Positions 41,341 to 50,544 of a stretch of 64,000 nucleotides of DNA are shown here, piece by piece (positions within the stretch are counted from its first letter, which is position 1; each line of letters opens with the position of its first letter). A model generated the notes under the pieces. The model worked only from the letters and a program-made list of their open reading frames with translations, made no database searches and was not told the DNA's origin. A program made the position numbers and the translations under genes. This stretch comes from Deltaproteobacteria bacterium (GTDB lineage: Bacteria > Myxococcota_A > UBA796 > UBA2385): positions 62,001 through 126,000 of the forward strand of contig JAEUKK010000050.1 of assembly GCA_016792625.1 (NCBI GenBank). The letters run 5' to 3'.

Positions 41341-43284
41341 TCAGCTGCCCTCGAGCACCCAGCGGGTGGCGCCGTCTTCGCTGGCGCAGACCACCGCCTT
41401 GGGCTCGGGCACGCAGGCGACCCGCAGGTCGTCCTCGATGAGGACCTCGGCCCGCGCCGCTTTTCGGCCGGCGACCTTGGCCGAGACCGTGTAGCGACCG
41501 GCGGCGAGGCTGGCGCTGCCCTGCTTCTTGCTGTCGAACCGCTGCGCGCCGTCGGCGTCCTCGACGCGCACCCACTGGATCTGGCTGTCGCCGACCGCGA
41601 TGGTGAGCGTGACGGGCGCGCCCTCTTCGGCCAGCGGGTTGGGGCCGGCCGGCGCGGCGTCGGCGGTCGCGGGCGCGTCGACCCCGCGGGTCTGCGACCA
41701 ATACCAAGCCCCGCCGGCGAGGCCTGCGCAGCCGAGGCCCAGCGCGGCCACCGCCGCCGCCACGCCGAGGATGATGAGCGGGCGCTTGTTCCCGCTGGGT
41801 GGGGCGGGCTCGGCGCGCGCGGCGCTCTGGATGGGCAGGGAGCGCGGCGCGGGCGCAGCCGCGCGTGCGGCGGCCGGGGGCGCGGGATCAGCGGCGCGGC
41901 CGGCGGAGATCGGCGCGGGGGCGGCGGTGGTCGGCGCGGCGGCGGGGCGGGCGGGCGGGCCGAGGCGGTCGGCAGGCAGGCGCTCGCTCGGGTGGGTCGG
42001 CGGCGGGGGCGGCGGCAGATCGCCGAGGGCGGTGGGCTGGCGCAGGTTTTGGCGCGGCTGTGGTTGCGGCGTGACCATCGTCGGCGCGTCGCCCAGGGGC
42101 GTGCGCGTCGGCTCAAAACGGGGCTCGGGGCGGGAGGGCTCGGCGCGGGCGGGCTCGCTGCGGGTGGGCGCAGGTTCGGCCGACCGGGCGAGGTTCGACG
42201 GGCCCGGACCGCTCGCGCTGGGCCCGCTCGCGCCTTGGCCGGCGTCGCTCGGCTCGGGGCGCACAAAGACGCGCGAGCCGCTGAGCACGCCGTCGGCCAC
42301 GTCGCCGAAGACCTGGCGGGTGATGCGGCTGACATCGGAGTCGGCGAAGGCCTCGAGCGAGGGCCCGGTCGCCTGCTCGGCGAAGGCGCAGAGCATCGTG
42401 GTCGCCTGGGCGGCGGTGAAGCGATCTTCGAGGCCCCAGGCGCACATGCGCAGCAGGGTCTGGCGCAGCGAGTGGTTCCACCGCTCATCGGGCAGGGCCG
42501 TCTCGGTGATCTGGTCGAGCAGGGCGTTGAGCGCCGCGTCGTGGCCGCGGCGGTCGCCGGGCAGGGCCTCGAGCCCGCCGCCGGTCAGGACCTCGATCAT
42601 GACGAGCCCGAGGGCATAGACGTCTGAGGTGTGCTCGCCGCGGTCGCCCATCTTCCGCTCGGGCGACATGTACTTCATGCTGCCAAAACGCAGGACCGAG
42701 GTGTGGGCCGCGCGGATCTCGTGGCTGAAGCGCGCGGTGCCAAAGTCGAGCACCTTGACCTCGCCCTCGACGCTGACCATGACGTTGCTGGGCTTGATGT
42801 CGCGGTGCACGACCCGCATGGGCTCGCGGCGGCCGTAGGGCACCTGGTCGTAGGCGGCGGCCAGCGCGCTGCAGATGCGGTCGGCGATCTTGTAGGCGAC
42901 CTTCGGCGGGACCTTGCGCCCCTCGGCCCCGAGCGTGCGGACGATCTGCTTGAGATCGACGCCGTCGACGAATTCCATCACCAGGGCGGGGCGCCCCTCG
43001 ATGTGGGTGAGGGCCTCGACCCGCAGGATGTTCTTGTGGCGCAGGCGGGCCAAAAGCCGCGCCTCGTCGCGGGTGCGCTCGAGCAGCTCGGGGTTCTCGC
43101 CCCAGCGGTCTTTGAGCACCTTGACCGCGACGATGCGCGAGATGCCGTCGGCGCTGTTGGCTTCGGCCAAGTAGACGCGCGCAAAGGCCCCTGCGCTGCG
43201 CTCTTGGTGGAGCACCAGCTCCATCGCCCCGGTGCCGGCGGGCCCGGAGCCCGCTTCGGTCGGGCTCGGTCGAAGCTCAGACAT
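41341..43284 (-). CDS. Transmembrane Ser/Thr kinase with Pro-rich linker
   Basis: The 647-residue protein has a Hanks-type kinase domain near the N-terminus (about 20-285): the glycine loop SAGAFARVYLA, IVAVKVLKD, VHRDIKPSNVMV, VLDFGTARF and YMSPER in place of APE. A Pro/Ala/Arg-rich cytoplasmic stretch (about 330-510) with many PSN/PAP motifs leads to one membrane helix near 515-545 (LIILGVAAAVAALGLGCAGLAGG). About 100 extracytoplasmic residues follow (VTLTIAVGDSQIQWV, two Cys). The last part resembles a PEGA-like or carbohydrate-interacting beta domain but is not clear. ATG 43284 begins MSELRPSPTE. It converges on the upstream-located kinase gene with 24 bases between. Confidence 0.88.
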   Translation of the reverse strand: MSELRPSPTEAGSGPAGTGAMELVLHQERSAGAFARVYLAEANSADGISRIVAVKVLKDRWGENPELLERTRDEARLLARLRHKNILRVEALTHIEGRPALVMEFVDGVDLKQIVRTLGAEGRKVPPKVAYKIADRICSALAAAYDQVPYGRREPMRVVHRDIKPSNVMVSVEGEVKVLDFGTARFSHEIRAAHTSVLRFGSMKYMSPERKMGDRGEHTSDVYALGLVMIEVLTGGGLEALPGDRRGHDAALNALLDQITETALPDERWNHSLRQTLLRMCAWGLEDRFTAAQATTMLCAFAEQATGPSLEAFADSDVSRITRQVFGDVADGVLSGSRVFVRPEPSDAGQGASGPSASGPGPSNLARSAEPAPTRSEPARAEPSRPEPRFEPTRTPLGDAPTMVTPQPQPRQNLRQPTALGDLPPPPPPTHPSERLPADRLGPPARPAAAPTTAAPAPISAGRAADPAPPAAARAAAPAPRSLPIQSAARAEPAPPSGNKRPLIILGVAAAVAALGLGCAGLAGGAWYWSQTRGVDAPATADAAPAGPNPLAEEGAPVTLTIAVGDSQIQWVRVEDADGAQRFDSKKQGSASLAAGRYTVSAKVAGRKAARAEVLIEDDLRVACVPEPKAVVCASEDGATRWVLEGS

Positions 43285-43500
43285 GCGGGCGTGCGGCCTC
43301 GAACCCGGGGGGAGCCGCGGCGGACCGCGCCCGGGATGCTCCGGGCCGGCGCGGCGCAGCGGCGGAGGGAGCATAGCACGGGGCTCGGGTCGCCCCGCGC
43401 GCGCCGCGCGCGCCAGGGGCCCACGGACCGAGGCCCTCGTCCACAACAGCGCCAGCGTGGGCATGCTCGCCTACGGTCGGCGCGGACGGCCCCGCCCTGC

Positions 43501-43506
43501 TATGGT
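43501..43506 (+). promoter_or_regulatory. Putative -10 element TATGGT before lipoprotein gene
   Basis: The sequence GCTATGGTGCGGCG is nearly identical to the one just before the acyl-CoA carboxylase gene and to the minus-strand copy before the lipoprotein at 56892. It would start transcription about 50 bases before the ATG at 43563. It lies in the 278-base divergent region between a kinase gene and the start of a long co-directional run; on the minus strand GTGCTATGCT at about 43373 may serve the kinase. Confidence 0.35.
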
Positions 43507-43562
43507 GCGGCGACTCGGCCCAGCTTGGGGCCGAGGCCTCAGCGTGCGCCCGGAGTGCCGAG

Positions 43563-44642
43563 ATGAACCCGCGAGCGAAGTCCCCCCGCCGAGCCGGCTG
43601 GGCCCTTCCCCTTGTGGCCCTGGTCGCCCTCACCGGCTGCGGTGAGCTGGTCGGCAAGGTCAAGGGCCTCCTGGGCGAAGACCCCGCGGCGGTCAAGGCC
43701 ACCGCCGACGCCGCCCTGGCCGCGGGTGACCTGCCCACCGCCATCGCCGCCTACGAGGCTGCGGTCCAGAAGAACCCCACTGACGTCGATCTGGCGACCG
43801 GCGCTGCCTATGGCGCCCTGCTGGCCGGCGACGCGGCGAAGGCCGACGCCTACCTCGCCGCCGCTGAGGCGAGCGCGGGCGAGCGCCTGGGCGAGCTCAA
43901 GCTGCGCCGCGCCTTGGTCGCGCTGCAGCAGCACAACGTCGACGGCGTCAAAGAGCACGCGGTGGGCAGCACCCACCCTGCCGCCCGCCTGCTGCTCGCC
44001 GAGACCCTGCTGGCCGACGGCGAGCCCGAGGCGGCCACCGAGCACCTCAAGGCCGTCGCCGCCGAGCCGGGCGCCTTGGGCGCCGCCGCCAAGGGCTACC
44101 TGAACCTGCTTGAGGACGATGACACCAGCGTCTCAGGCCTCGCCGAGGCCCAGGCGCTGTGGGCGCTGGGCGTGCGCGACGTGGCGGTGAAGTCGGCTTT
44201 TGAGCTGGTGCGCCTGCTGCCCGAAGAGCGCGAGGACCGCGGCGAGCTGCTGCTGGTCTGGGCCAGCCGGGCCGCCACCGTCAAGGGCCAGACCGAGTCC
44301 GCGCGGGCGATGCTCGAGCTGTCCTTCTTCCCGCCCGATGGGCAAGCGTGGCGGAAGCCGGCCACCCTCGCCATCATCGCCTGCGCCGAGGGCAACGGCG
44401 CCGACTGCGAGGCCCGCTTCGCGCAGCTTGAGGGTGCGGGCGACGCCGCGGGGCTCGCCGACGCGCGGGCCACCGCGGCCTACCTCATCGCCGAGACCGA
44501 CGCGGACGTCGCCTCGCGCCTCGTGGGCTCCATCCAGTCGGACGCCGCGGCGCGCGCCCTGCTCGAAGCGGGGGACCGCGCCAAAGCCAAGGGCGCCGCG
44601 AGCAGCGCGGCGTTCAAGAGCTACCTCGAAGCGGGAGGCTGA
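43563..44642 (+). CDS. TPR-type lipoprotein
   Basis: The 359-residue product has a signal peptide ending in the lipobox LTGC, so it is likely anchored in the outer or inner membrane. The mature protein is Ala-rich and helical with tetratricopeptide-like repeats, for example 'AADAALAAGDLPTAIAAYEAAVQKNP' near residue 45 in broken form, then AETLLADGEPEAATEHL and QAWRKPATLAI. Such proteins serve as scaffolds. It opens a run of genes all on the plus strand through to 55434 and is followed after one base by the small secreted protein gene. Confidence 0.75.
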   Translation: MNPRAKSPRRAGWALPLVALVALTGCGELVGKVKGLLGEDPAAVKATADAALAAGDLPTAIAAYEAAVQKNPTDVDLATGAAYGALLAGDAAKADAYLAAAEASAGERLGELKLRRALVALQQHNVDGVKEHAVGSTHPAARLLLAETLLADGEPEAATEHLKAVAAEPGALGAAAKGYLNLLEDDDTSVSGLAEAQALWALGVRDVAVKSAFELVRLLPEEREDRGELLLVWASRAATVKGQTESARAMLELSFFPPDGQAWRKPATLAIIACAEGNGADCEARFAQLEGAGDAAGLADARATAAYLIAETDADVASRLVGSIQSDAAARALLEAGDRAKAKGAASSAAFKSYLEAGG

Positions 44643-44643
44643 G

Positions 44644-45120
44644 ATGCGGGCAGGGTTCTGGAGCGGGCTGCTGGTGGTGGCCCTGGGCGCGGGGGCGGTG
44701 GTGGGCCTCGTCGCCCCGCATGAGGCGGCGGCCAAGAAGGGCGCCGAAGAGGGCGTCGAGGTCACCATTGTGGTGCTCGACGCCGAAAACAAGCCGATCC
44801 CAACCGCGGTGGTCCGCCACCCCGGCGCGGCCGAGCGCAACCGCGTGAACTCGGTCAACGGGGAGTGGAAGGACTCTCGGGTCTACCTCCCCGATGGCAG
44901 TGAGATGTTGTTTTTGCCCGGGATGAACCTACAGCTTGAGGTCTCGGCCCCGGGCTACATGCTCCGCATCGTCTCCTACGACATTCGCAAGCGGAACAAC
45001 CGCGTGCCGGTCGTGCTCGACAAGCTCCCCGAAGAATCCGAGGAGATGGAGGAGCCGATGATCCAATTCGGTCGCGACCGCCCCATCGAGTCGGGCGGCG
45101 GCGGCGGTCCCGTCAACTGA
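44644..45120 (+). CDS. Small secreted protein with carboxypeptidase-regulatory-like domain
   Basis: The 158-residue product has an N-terminal signal peptide (LVVALGAGAVVGLV, cut near residue 30) and a domain that resembles a carboxypeptidase-regulatory/CnaB-like beta sandwich: EVTIVVLDAENKPIPTAVVRHPG, then LQLEVSAPGYMLRIVSYDI and NNRVPVVLDKL. These domains are common as surface-protein stalks or binding modules. The C-terminus is acidic with a Gly-rich end. It begins one base after the stop of the upstream lipoprotein gene, so they form one operon. Confidence 0.6.
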   Translation: MRAGFWSGLLVVALGAGAVVGLVAPHEAAAKKGAEEGVEVTIVVLDAENKPIPTAVVRHPGAAERNRVNSVNGEWKDSRVYLPDGSEMLFLPGMNLQLEVSAPGYMLRIVSYDIRKRNNRVPVVLDKLPEESEEMEEPMIQFGRDRPIESGGGGGPVN

Positions 45121-45172
45121 GAATGCCCAAGTGTGCGCAGGGGCCCGTCCGGGCCCGTCGGAGAGGTGCAGC

Positions 45173-46510
45173 GTGAAGCGGAGCTGGTTGACGGTGGCCC
45201 TGTTGGGCGGTGTGGGCGTCAGTGGCGCGGCTTGGGCGGCGACGGGCTGGAGCGGGCTCTCGGCGGCCTTCCCGGGCTTGCCCTGCAACGACGGCTGGGC
45301 CGGCTGCGTGGTGGGCGAGACCCAGGTCAGCGCCGGCATGGTCAAAGACAGCGAGGGGCGCCTGCTCCCCGCAGACATGCGCGTCGGCTTCTTCGATCTG
45401 CAGCCGCTGCCCGCGCTCAGCCCCTTCAGCGGGCTCTCGGACTACAGCGGCGTCGAGCTCGCGGTGGCCGACGCCGCCCCCGCCGAGCCCGTGCCTGAGC
45501 CTGCCCCCGCGCCGGCGCCAGCCGCCGAAGAAGGCGACGGCGGCGGTGATGACGACGACGCGGTCGCCGCCGCTGACCCGGCCCCGCGCCGGGATGAGCG
45601 CGGCGCCGCGGCGGCTGCCGGTGATGGCGATGACTATGGCGCCGGCGGGCGCACTCCGGTCGAGGCCCCCGCGCCTCGCTCCCGCGTCGAGGAGCCCGAC
45701 GAGGCGCCTGCCCCGCGGCCTGCGCCGGCCCCCGCTCCGGTCCCCGAGCCCGCGCGTCCGGCGCCCGCCCCTGCGCCCGCTCCGGCGCCCGCGCCGGCTC
45801 CGGCGCCCCCTCCGCCGCCCGCCCCTGCTCCGGCTCCGGCCGCCAAGCCGGCCCCGCCGCCGGTGGTCGCCGAGGCGAAAACGGCGCCCCCTCCGCCGCC
45901 CCCGCCGACCAGCGACGACTCCTGCGACGATCTGGTCGCGCTCGAAGCGCCGGCGATGTTGGGCCAGCTCGGCGTCGGCCGCCGCAAGTGCCTCGAGGGC
46001 GCCCTCGCTGGGGCCGCCCAGCAGACCGACAAGAAGAAGATCAGCCTCGTGCTCATCAGCGACGCCCAGGCCCGCTCTGACCGCGGGGACTGGGAGCGCC
46101 TGATGAAGCGCCACCTCGAGAACATCGACCGCAGCGACCCGGCCATGTGCATGAGCTACGCGATGTTTCTGAGCAAGAGCGGCGCGGCGCGCGCCTCGGG
46201 CGTGATCCGGTGGGCCGACTATGCGCTTGAGAACAAGCAAAAGTGGAGCGGGCCCAACTACACGAAGAACGTGTACAACCTCTACAAGCTGAAGACCACG
46301 GCGGCGAACAAGCTGTGGGAGGACGCCGAGAAGAAGCAGGTCGAGGCCCGCTCGGAAGAGAACGAGAAGGCCGCCGCCAAGTACCGCGGCATGACCAAAG
46401 ACTTCGCCCGCGAGTGGCTCGACTTCGCCCGCGCCTCGGGCGAGAACACCTCGGCGCCGATGGCGCTCTGCGTCTCCGCCGCGGGCAACAAGGAGTCCTG
46501 CGACGGATGA
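45173..46510 (+). CDS. Secreted protein with long Ala-Pro linker and Cys-containing C-terminal domain
   Basis: The 445-residue product has a signal peptide (WLTVALLGGVGVSGAAWA) and an N-terminal domain of about 80 residues with two Cys (LPCNDGWAGCVVG). A long acidic and then Pro/Ala-rich linker covers about residues 100-250. The C-terminal domain of about 195 residues has SCDDLVALEAPAMLGQLGVG, several Cys and Lys-rich helices (for example NYTKNVYNLYKLKTT). I do not recognise the family. The GTG at 45173 follows GAGAGG-like bases and gives the signal peptide. The next lipoprotein gene overlaps its stop as ATGA, so they are coupled. Confidence 0.65.
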   Translation: MKRSWLTVALLGGVGVSGAAWAATGWSGLSAAFPGLPCNDGWAGCVVGETQVSAGMVKDSEGRLLPADMRVGFFDLQPLPALSPFSGLSDYSGVELAVADAAPAEPVPEPAPAPAPAAEEGDGGGDDDDAVAAADPAPRRDERGAAAAAGDGDDYGAGGRTPVEAPAPRSRVEEPDEAPAPRPAPAPAPVPEPARPAPAPAPAPAPAPAPAPPPPPAPAPAPAAKPAPPPVVAEAKTAPPPPPPPTSDDSCDDLVALEAPAMLGQLGVGRRKCLEGALAGAAQQTDKKKISLVLISDAQARSDRGDWERLMKRHLENIDRSDPAMCMSYAMFLSKSGAARASGVIRWADYALENKQKWSGPNYTKNVYNLYKLKTTAANKLWEDAEKKQVEARSEENEKAAAKYRGMTKDFAREWLDFARASGENTSAPMALCVSAAGNKESCDG

Positions 46511-47946
46511 GCCGCCCCTCTTGCTCGCCGCCGCACGGCTCCGCCGCCCGGCGCTCCGCCCTGTCGCACCGCTGGCTTGGCCTGGCGCTCGGCCTCGCGT
46601 CCCTCCTCCCCCTTGTCGGCTGCGGCGGGGCTGACGAGGTCGCGCCGCCTGTCGAGGTCGTCGCCGCGCCTGCCGCCTTGCCTGCTGATCTGGTGTCGGC
46701 GGCGTGGCCGGTGCGCTTGGCCGCGGACGCCCCCCGTGCGCCCTTTGAGGCCCACCCGGGCTGGGGCCTGCTCTTCTCGCGCAAGCTCGACGAGGCCCTG
46801 CCTGCCTTCGCCGCGGCGCCCGCGCTCCCGGTCGGCTTGGCCCGCGTGCACCTCGACATCGCCGCGGTCTACCGCAACGCCGCGCTGCTTGGGGCCAACG
46901 CCACCCGGCACGTCTACGGCACCGACCGCCTGCCCCAAGATCCGCCGCAGGTCGATTTTTTGATGGCCGATGCCCTCGCCGTCCTCGGCGACTGCGCGGG
47001 CGCGAAGGCCAAGCTTGAGGCCCTCGCCCCGCAGGGCGAGCTGAGCGCGCGCGCCGCTGCGCTCAGCGCTTGGTCGGCTGGCCCGGCCTGCCCGGCCGAC
47101 CTGTCCGTGTTCTCGACCGCACCCTTCGCGACCCTGACCGAGGCGCCGACCCCCGGCCTCAGCCCGACTGTGCCCGTCGCCGCGCCCTACCGCTTCGCCT
47201 TGCCCGATGGGGCCAGCGATCTCGAGGGGGCCGAGCTCGGCCTGCTCGTCGAGCTCGCCCGCTGGCACGAGGCCGCCGCCCGGGCCGCGGTGCCCGACGC
47301 CGGTGGGATCATTGACCTGCACGTCGCTCCCAGCCTTTTGCCCGGCGAGGCCCGCGCCGCGGTGGGCGAGGCCCCGGTGCTCAGCGACGAGTGGCTGTTC
47401 GGCAGCTTCCACATGAGCGGCGCTGACGTCGCTTTCGCCGCGGCCGCCCGCGGGGATGGGCTCGCCGCGGTCGAGGCCTGGAAGGGCCGCAGCCTCTACG
47501 CTGCGGCGCTCGCGCCGGCGGTGCAGGGCGGGAAGCTCGTACCCGAGCTTGTCCTCGACCAAGCCGCCGCGATGAGCCGCGCGCTCCGCGACGGGATGGG
47601 CGCCGCGGCCGGCGGCCCCCAGGACTTCCACCGGATGTTCGCCGACGTCGCCGTGGTGGGCCTGCTCCGCGCGGGCGCGCTGGTGGCCGACGCCGCTGGT
47701 GAGCCCCGGGATGCCGGTATCCTTCGCGTGAACGCGTTTGAGCGCTCCGCTGGCCCCTCCTCTGATCCGGTGTTCCTGCTGGGCCTCGCGGCCTGGGACG
47801 CCGGCAACCGCAGCCCCGTGCGCGCGCAGGAGATCATCCACCTCCAGCTCCCGCGCTTCCCCGCCTTGGGGGCCGCGCGTTACCCGCTCGACGCGCTCCA
47901 CCTCCGCCTTGGCCGCACCGCCGCGCCGTCTGCGCCCGTGCACTGA
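46507..47946 (+). CDS. Putative lipoprotein, 479 residues
   Basis: The product has a signal peptide and lipobox LVGC near residue 39. The mature part is Ala-rich, mostly helical with occasional Trp, resembling solenoid or TPR-like scaffolds (for example AKLEALAPQGELSARAAALS). I do not recognise the family. It is translationally coupled to the preceding secreted-protein gene and lies 90 bases upstream of a peptide-type ABC transporter binding protein. A role in the same envelope assembly is plausible but unproven. Confidence 0.6.
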   Translation: MSRPSCSPPHGSAARRSALSHRWLGLALGLASLLPLVGCGGADEVAPPVEVVAAPAALPADLVSAAWPVRLAADAPRAPFEAHPGWGLLFSRKLDEALPAFAAAPALPVGLARVHLDIAAVYRNAALLGANATRHVYGTDRLPQDPPQVDFLMADALAVLGDCAGAKAKLEALAPQGELSARAAALSAWSAGPACPADLSVFSTAPFATLTEAPTPGLSPTVPVAAPYRFALPDGASDLEGAELGLLVELARWHEAAARAAVPDAGGIIDLHVAPSLLPGEARAAVGEAPVLSDEWLFGSFHMSGADVAFAAAARGDGLAAVEAWKGRSLYAAALAPAVQGGKLVPELVLDQAAAMSRALRDGMGAAAGGPQDFHRMFADVAVVGLLRAGALVADAAGEPRDAGILRVNAFERSAGPSSDPVFLLGLAAWDAGNRSPVRAQEIIHLQLPRFPALGAARYPLDALHLRLGRTAAPSAPVH

Positions 47947-48036
47947 GCGCGCGGCGCCGACCCCGGTCCCTCCCGACCGCCGCGCCCGCCTCACCGGCCC
48001 CCTCCGCACCTCCTGCCGCTCACTGGAGTACGCCCC

Positions 48037-49605
48037 ATGGCCCGTAGAACCGCTCTCCTCTTCGCCACCCTCGCGCTCGGCGCGGTGGTGGGGACCGGTT
48101 CCTCGCTGAGCTACAACGAGGAGGTCCTCCCCTCGACGTTGAACCCGCTCTACGCATCGTCGATGTCCGACCACCGCAGCCAAGAGCTCGTGTTCGACCG
48201 CCTCTACTTCCACGACGCGATCAACAACGACCTCAAGAGCCGGGTGGTCCAGAAGTTCGAGATGGTCGACGACGGCCGCGGCGTAAAGCTGACCCTGGTG
48301 CCGGGCATCAAGTGGCACGACGGCAAGCCGCTGACCGCCAAAGACGTCTGCTTCACCGTCGACGCCATGCTCGACCCGAAGACCGCGAGCCCGGTCGCCG
48401 AGGGCTACCGCGCGGTGCTCGCCGGCTGCGAGGCCCAGGGCAGCCAGGTCGCCAAGATCAAGTTCACCCAGGTCTTCCACAACCCGCTCGAGCGGCTTGG
48501 CTTCGCGGTCCTGCCCGAGGCCGGCTTCACCAGCACGGCCATCGCGCCCGACCTCGAGTTCGCCGCGCACCCGATCGGCACCGGGCCGTTCAAGGGCAGC
48601 AAGGGCCGCCGCGCGGTCACCTTCGACGTCTTCGCGAACACCCACCACGCGCCGACCATCGCCCAGCTCCGCCTCAACGACGCGGGCGACCCGCAGCTGC
48701 AGGTGCGCTCGATCATCAACAACGGCAGCCAGGGCATCATCGCCGTCCCGCCGCTGCTGCGCCCCGAGCTGAGCGCGTCCGATGACGTGGCGCTCAAGAC
48801 CTACGACCTGCGGTCCTGGTGGTTCGTCGCGGTGAACACCAACAAGGGCCCGCTCAAAGACAAGCGCGTGCGCCAGGCCCTCAACGTCAGCCTCGACCGC
48901 AGCGAGCTGCGCAAGCTGGCCATCGGCACCATCGCCGGCGACCAGACCAGCCCCTGCGAGTTCATCTCGGGGCCCTTCGTGCAGGCCAGCCCCTATTACA
49001 ACCGGGCCGTGCCCGTAACGGAGCGGTCCGACGTCAAGAAGGCCGAGGCCCTGCTGACCTCGGCCGGCCTCACCAAGGTCGGCGGCAACTGGTCGTCCAA
49101 CGGCCAGCCCGTGCAGCTGAACATCGGCATCCTCGCGCCGCTGAACAACGAGGCCGAAGACCTCCTCTCCCAGATCGGCAACCAGCTCAGCGCGGTCGGC
49201 TTTGGGCGCCAAGACCAGAAGATCAACGAGGATGAGTGGAACCGCCGGGTCAAGGCCGGTCAGGCCAACGAGTATGACCTCGTGGTCGGCAAGTGGTCCT
49301 TCGGCGTCGGCGACGACGTCAACGACCTCTTCCACACCCGCGCCGGTCGCGAGGGCAAGCTCAACATCTTCAACTACAGCAACGCCCAGGTCGACGCCAT
49401 TCTGAAAGAGTACGACGCCGCGCGCACCGACAAGGCCGCGCAGGACGCCTACCACAAGCTGCACGCGACCTTGGCCGAAGAGCTGCCCTACCTCTTCCTG
49501 TGGAAGCTCGACACCCGGTCGGCTTGGCGGGCCGAGGTCCGCAACAACTTGATCTCGCCCTACTACTACTTCACCGAGATCGACGGCTGGAAGTACGGGC
49601 GCTGA
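48037..49605 (+). CDS. ABC transporter substrate-binding protein, family 5 (peptide/nickel type)
   Basis: The 522-residue periplasmic protein has a signal peptide of about 25 residues without a lipobox Cys (FATLALGAVVGTGSS). The SBP_bac_5 signature is clear: LVPGIKWHDGKPLTAKDVCFTVDAML near residue 90 in parts, HPIGTGPFKG near 185, RVRQALNVSLDR near 275, and the LFLWKLDT end. Family 5 proteins bind oligopeptides, dipeptides, nickel or heme-like ligands. It is the first gene of a complete five-gene transporter. Confidence 0.9.
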   Translation: MARRTALLFATLALGAVVGTGSSLSYNEEVLPSTLNPLYASSMSDHRSQELVFDRLYFHDAINNDLKSRVVQKFEMVDDGRGVKLTLVPGIKWHDGKPLTAKDVCFTVDAMLDPKTASPVAEGYRAVLAGCEAQGSQVAKIKFTQVFHNPLERLGFAVLPEAGFTSTAIAPDLEFAAHPIGTGPFKGSKGRRAVTFDVFANTHHAPTIAQLRLNDAGDPQLQVRSIINNGSQGIIAVPPLLRPELSASDDVALKTYDLRSWWFVAVNTNKGPLKDKRVRQALNVSLDRSELRKLAIGTIAGDQTSPCEFISGPFVQASPYYNRAVPVTERSDVKKAEALLTSAGLTKVGGNWSSNGQPVQLNIGILAPLNNEAEDLLSQIGNQLSAVGFGRQDQKINEDEWNRRVKAGQANEYDLVVGKWSFGVGDDVNDLFHTRAGREGKLNIFNYSNAQVDAILKEYDAARTDKAAQDAYHKLHATLAEELPYLFLWKLDTRSAWRAEVRNNLISPYYYFTEIDGWKYGR

Positions 49606-49626
49606 CCCGCGGCCCGAGGAGCCCCC

Positions 49627-50544
49627 GTGAACCGTTGGTGGCTGCGGCCCCTGGTGCGCTCGGCAGCCGCCTTGGTGCTGCCGGTGGCCGTGCCCTTCCT
49701 CTGCGTGCTGCTGCTCTGGGCCCTGCCGGGTGACCCGGCCAGCATCATCTGCCCGCCCGAGACCTGCTCGGGCACCGAAGAGCTGGCCCGGCGGTGGAAC
49801 CTCGATCAGGGCCCGACCCACTACTTTTTGAGCTGGGCGGGCGGCGTGGCCCAGGGGGAGTGGGGCAACTCCTGGCGGCTGATGACCGGGATGGGGGTGC
49901 GTGGCCTCGTCGAAGAGTCCGTGCCCAACACGTTGATCTTGCTCGGCTTGGCGCTCATTCCCGTGCTGGTCGGCTCGCTGCTCGCCGCGCTCGAGGTGGT
50001 CGGCGAGAAGGTTGACCCCGCGCTGCAGCTCATCGGCGCGGTGCCCGGCATCTTGCTCGCGCTCATCGCCGCGGCTTGGCAGACGCTGACCTTCGGCCTC
50101 GACGGCGAGCCCACCGCCGGCCTGCTGCTCGGCGCGGCGGTCCTGGGGCTGAGCGACGGCGTCTTCTCGGGCGCGGTCATCGGCACGCGCAGCCTTTTTG
50201 GGGGCGAGCGCCGCCAGCGCTACGTCGGCGTGGCGCTGCTCCGCGGCGAGCGCATCATCGAGAACACCCTGCCCAACGTTGCTCCGGCCTTTATCGGCCA
50301 GCTCCGGGCCCGCACCATCCAACTGCTCAGCGGCGCGGTGGTCATCGAGGTGGTGCTCCGCATCGACGGCATCGGTGACCTGCTCTGGCAGGCCACGCTG
50401 GTGCAGGATTTTGGGCTCGTGATGCCCCTGGTTACGGCGTTCTCGCTCATCTCCTCGGCCTTGTTGCTGCTGCAGGCGGTGGCCGAGGTGGGCGTCGCCT
50501 TGCACGTGCGCCGCAGCCCGAAGCTGCCCGGGGGTGCCGCGTGA
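49627..50544 (+). CDS. ABC transporter permease, DppB/OppB type
   Basis: The 305-residue inner-membrane protein has about six hydrophobic segments (for example LVLPVAVPFLCVLLLWALPGDPA near residue 20). It has the family landmarks 'LPGDPA' after TM1, 'SWAGGVAQGEWGNSW' in the first loop, and an EAA-like cytoplasmic loop before LLSGAVVIEVVLRIDGIGDLLWQA. It is shorter than DppB (339). GTG 49627 is the start, with GAGGAG bases upstream. The next permease gene overlaps by GTGA. Confidence 0.9.
   Translation: MNRWWLRPLVRSAAALVLPVAVPFLCVLLLWALPGDPASIICPPETCSGTEELARRWNLDQGPTHYFLSWAGGVAQGEWGNSWRLMTGMGVRGLVEESVPNTLILLGLALIPVLVGSLLAALEVVGEKVDPALQLIGAVPGILLALIAAAWQTLTFGLDGEPTAGLLLGAAVLGLSDGVFSGAVIGTRSLFGGERRQRYVGVALLRGERIIENTLPNVAPAFIGQLRARTIQLLSGAVVIEVVLRIDGIGDLLWQATLVQDFGLVMPLVTAFSLISSALLLLQAVAEVGVALHVRRSPKLPGGAA

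Noticed and set aside
46282-50505. Open frame of 1407 codons on the minus strand across four genes
   Set aside because: It runs opposite to lipoprotein and transporter genes with clear signal peptides and family motifs; its translation is compositionally biased and has no recognisable domain.
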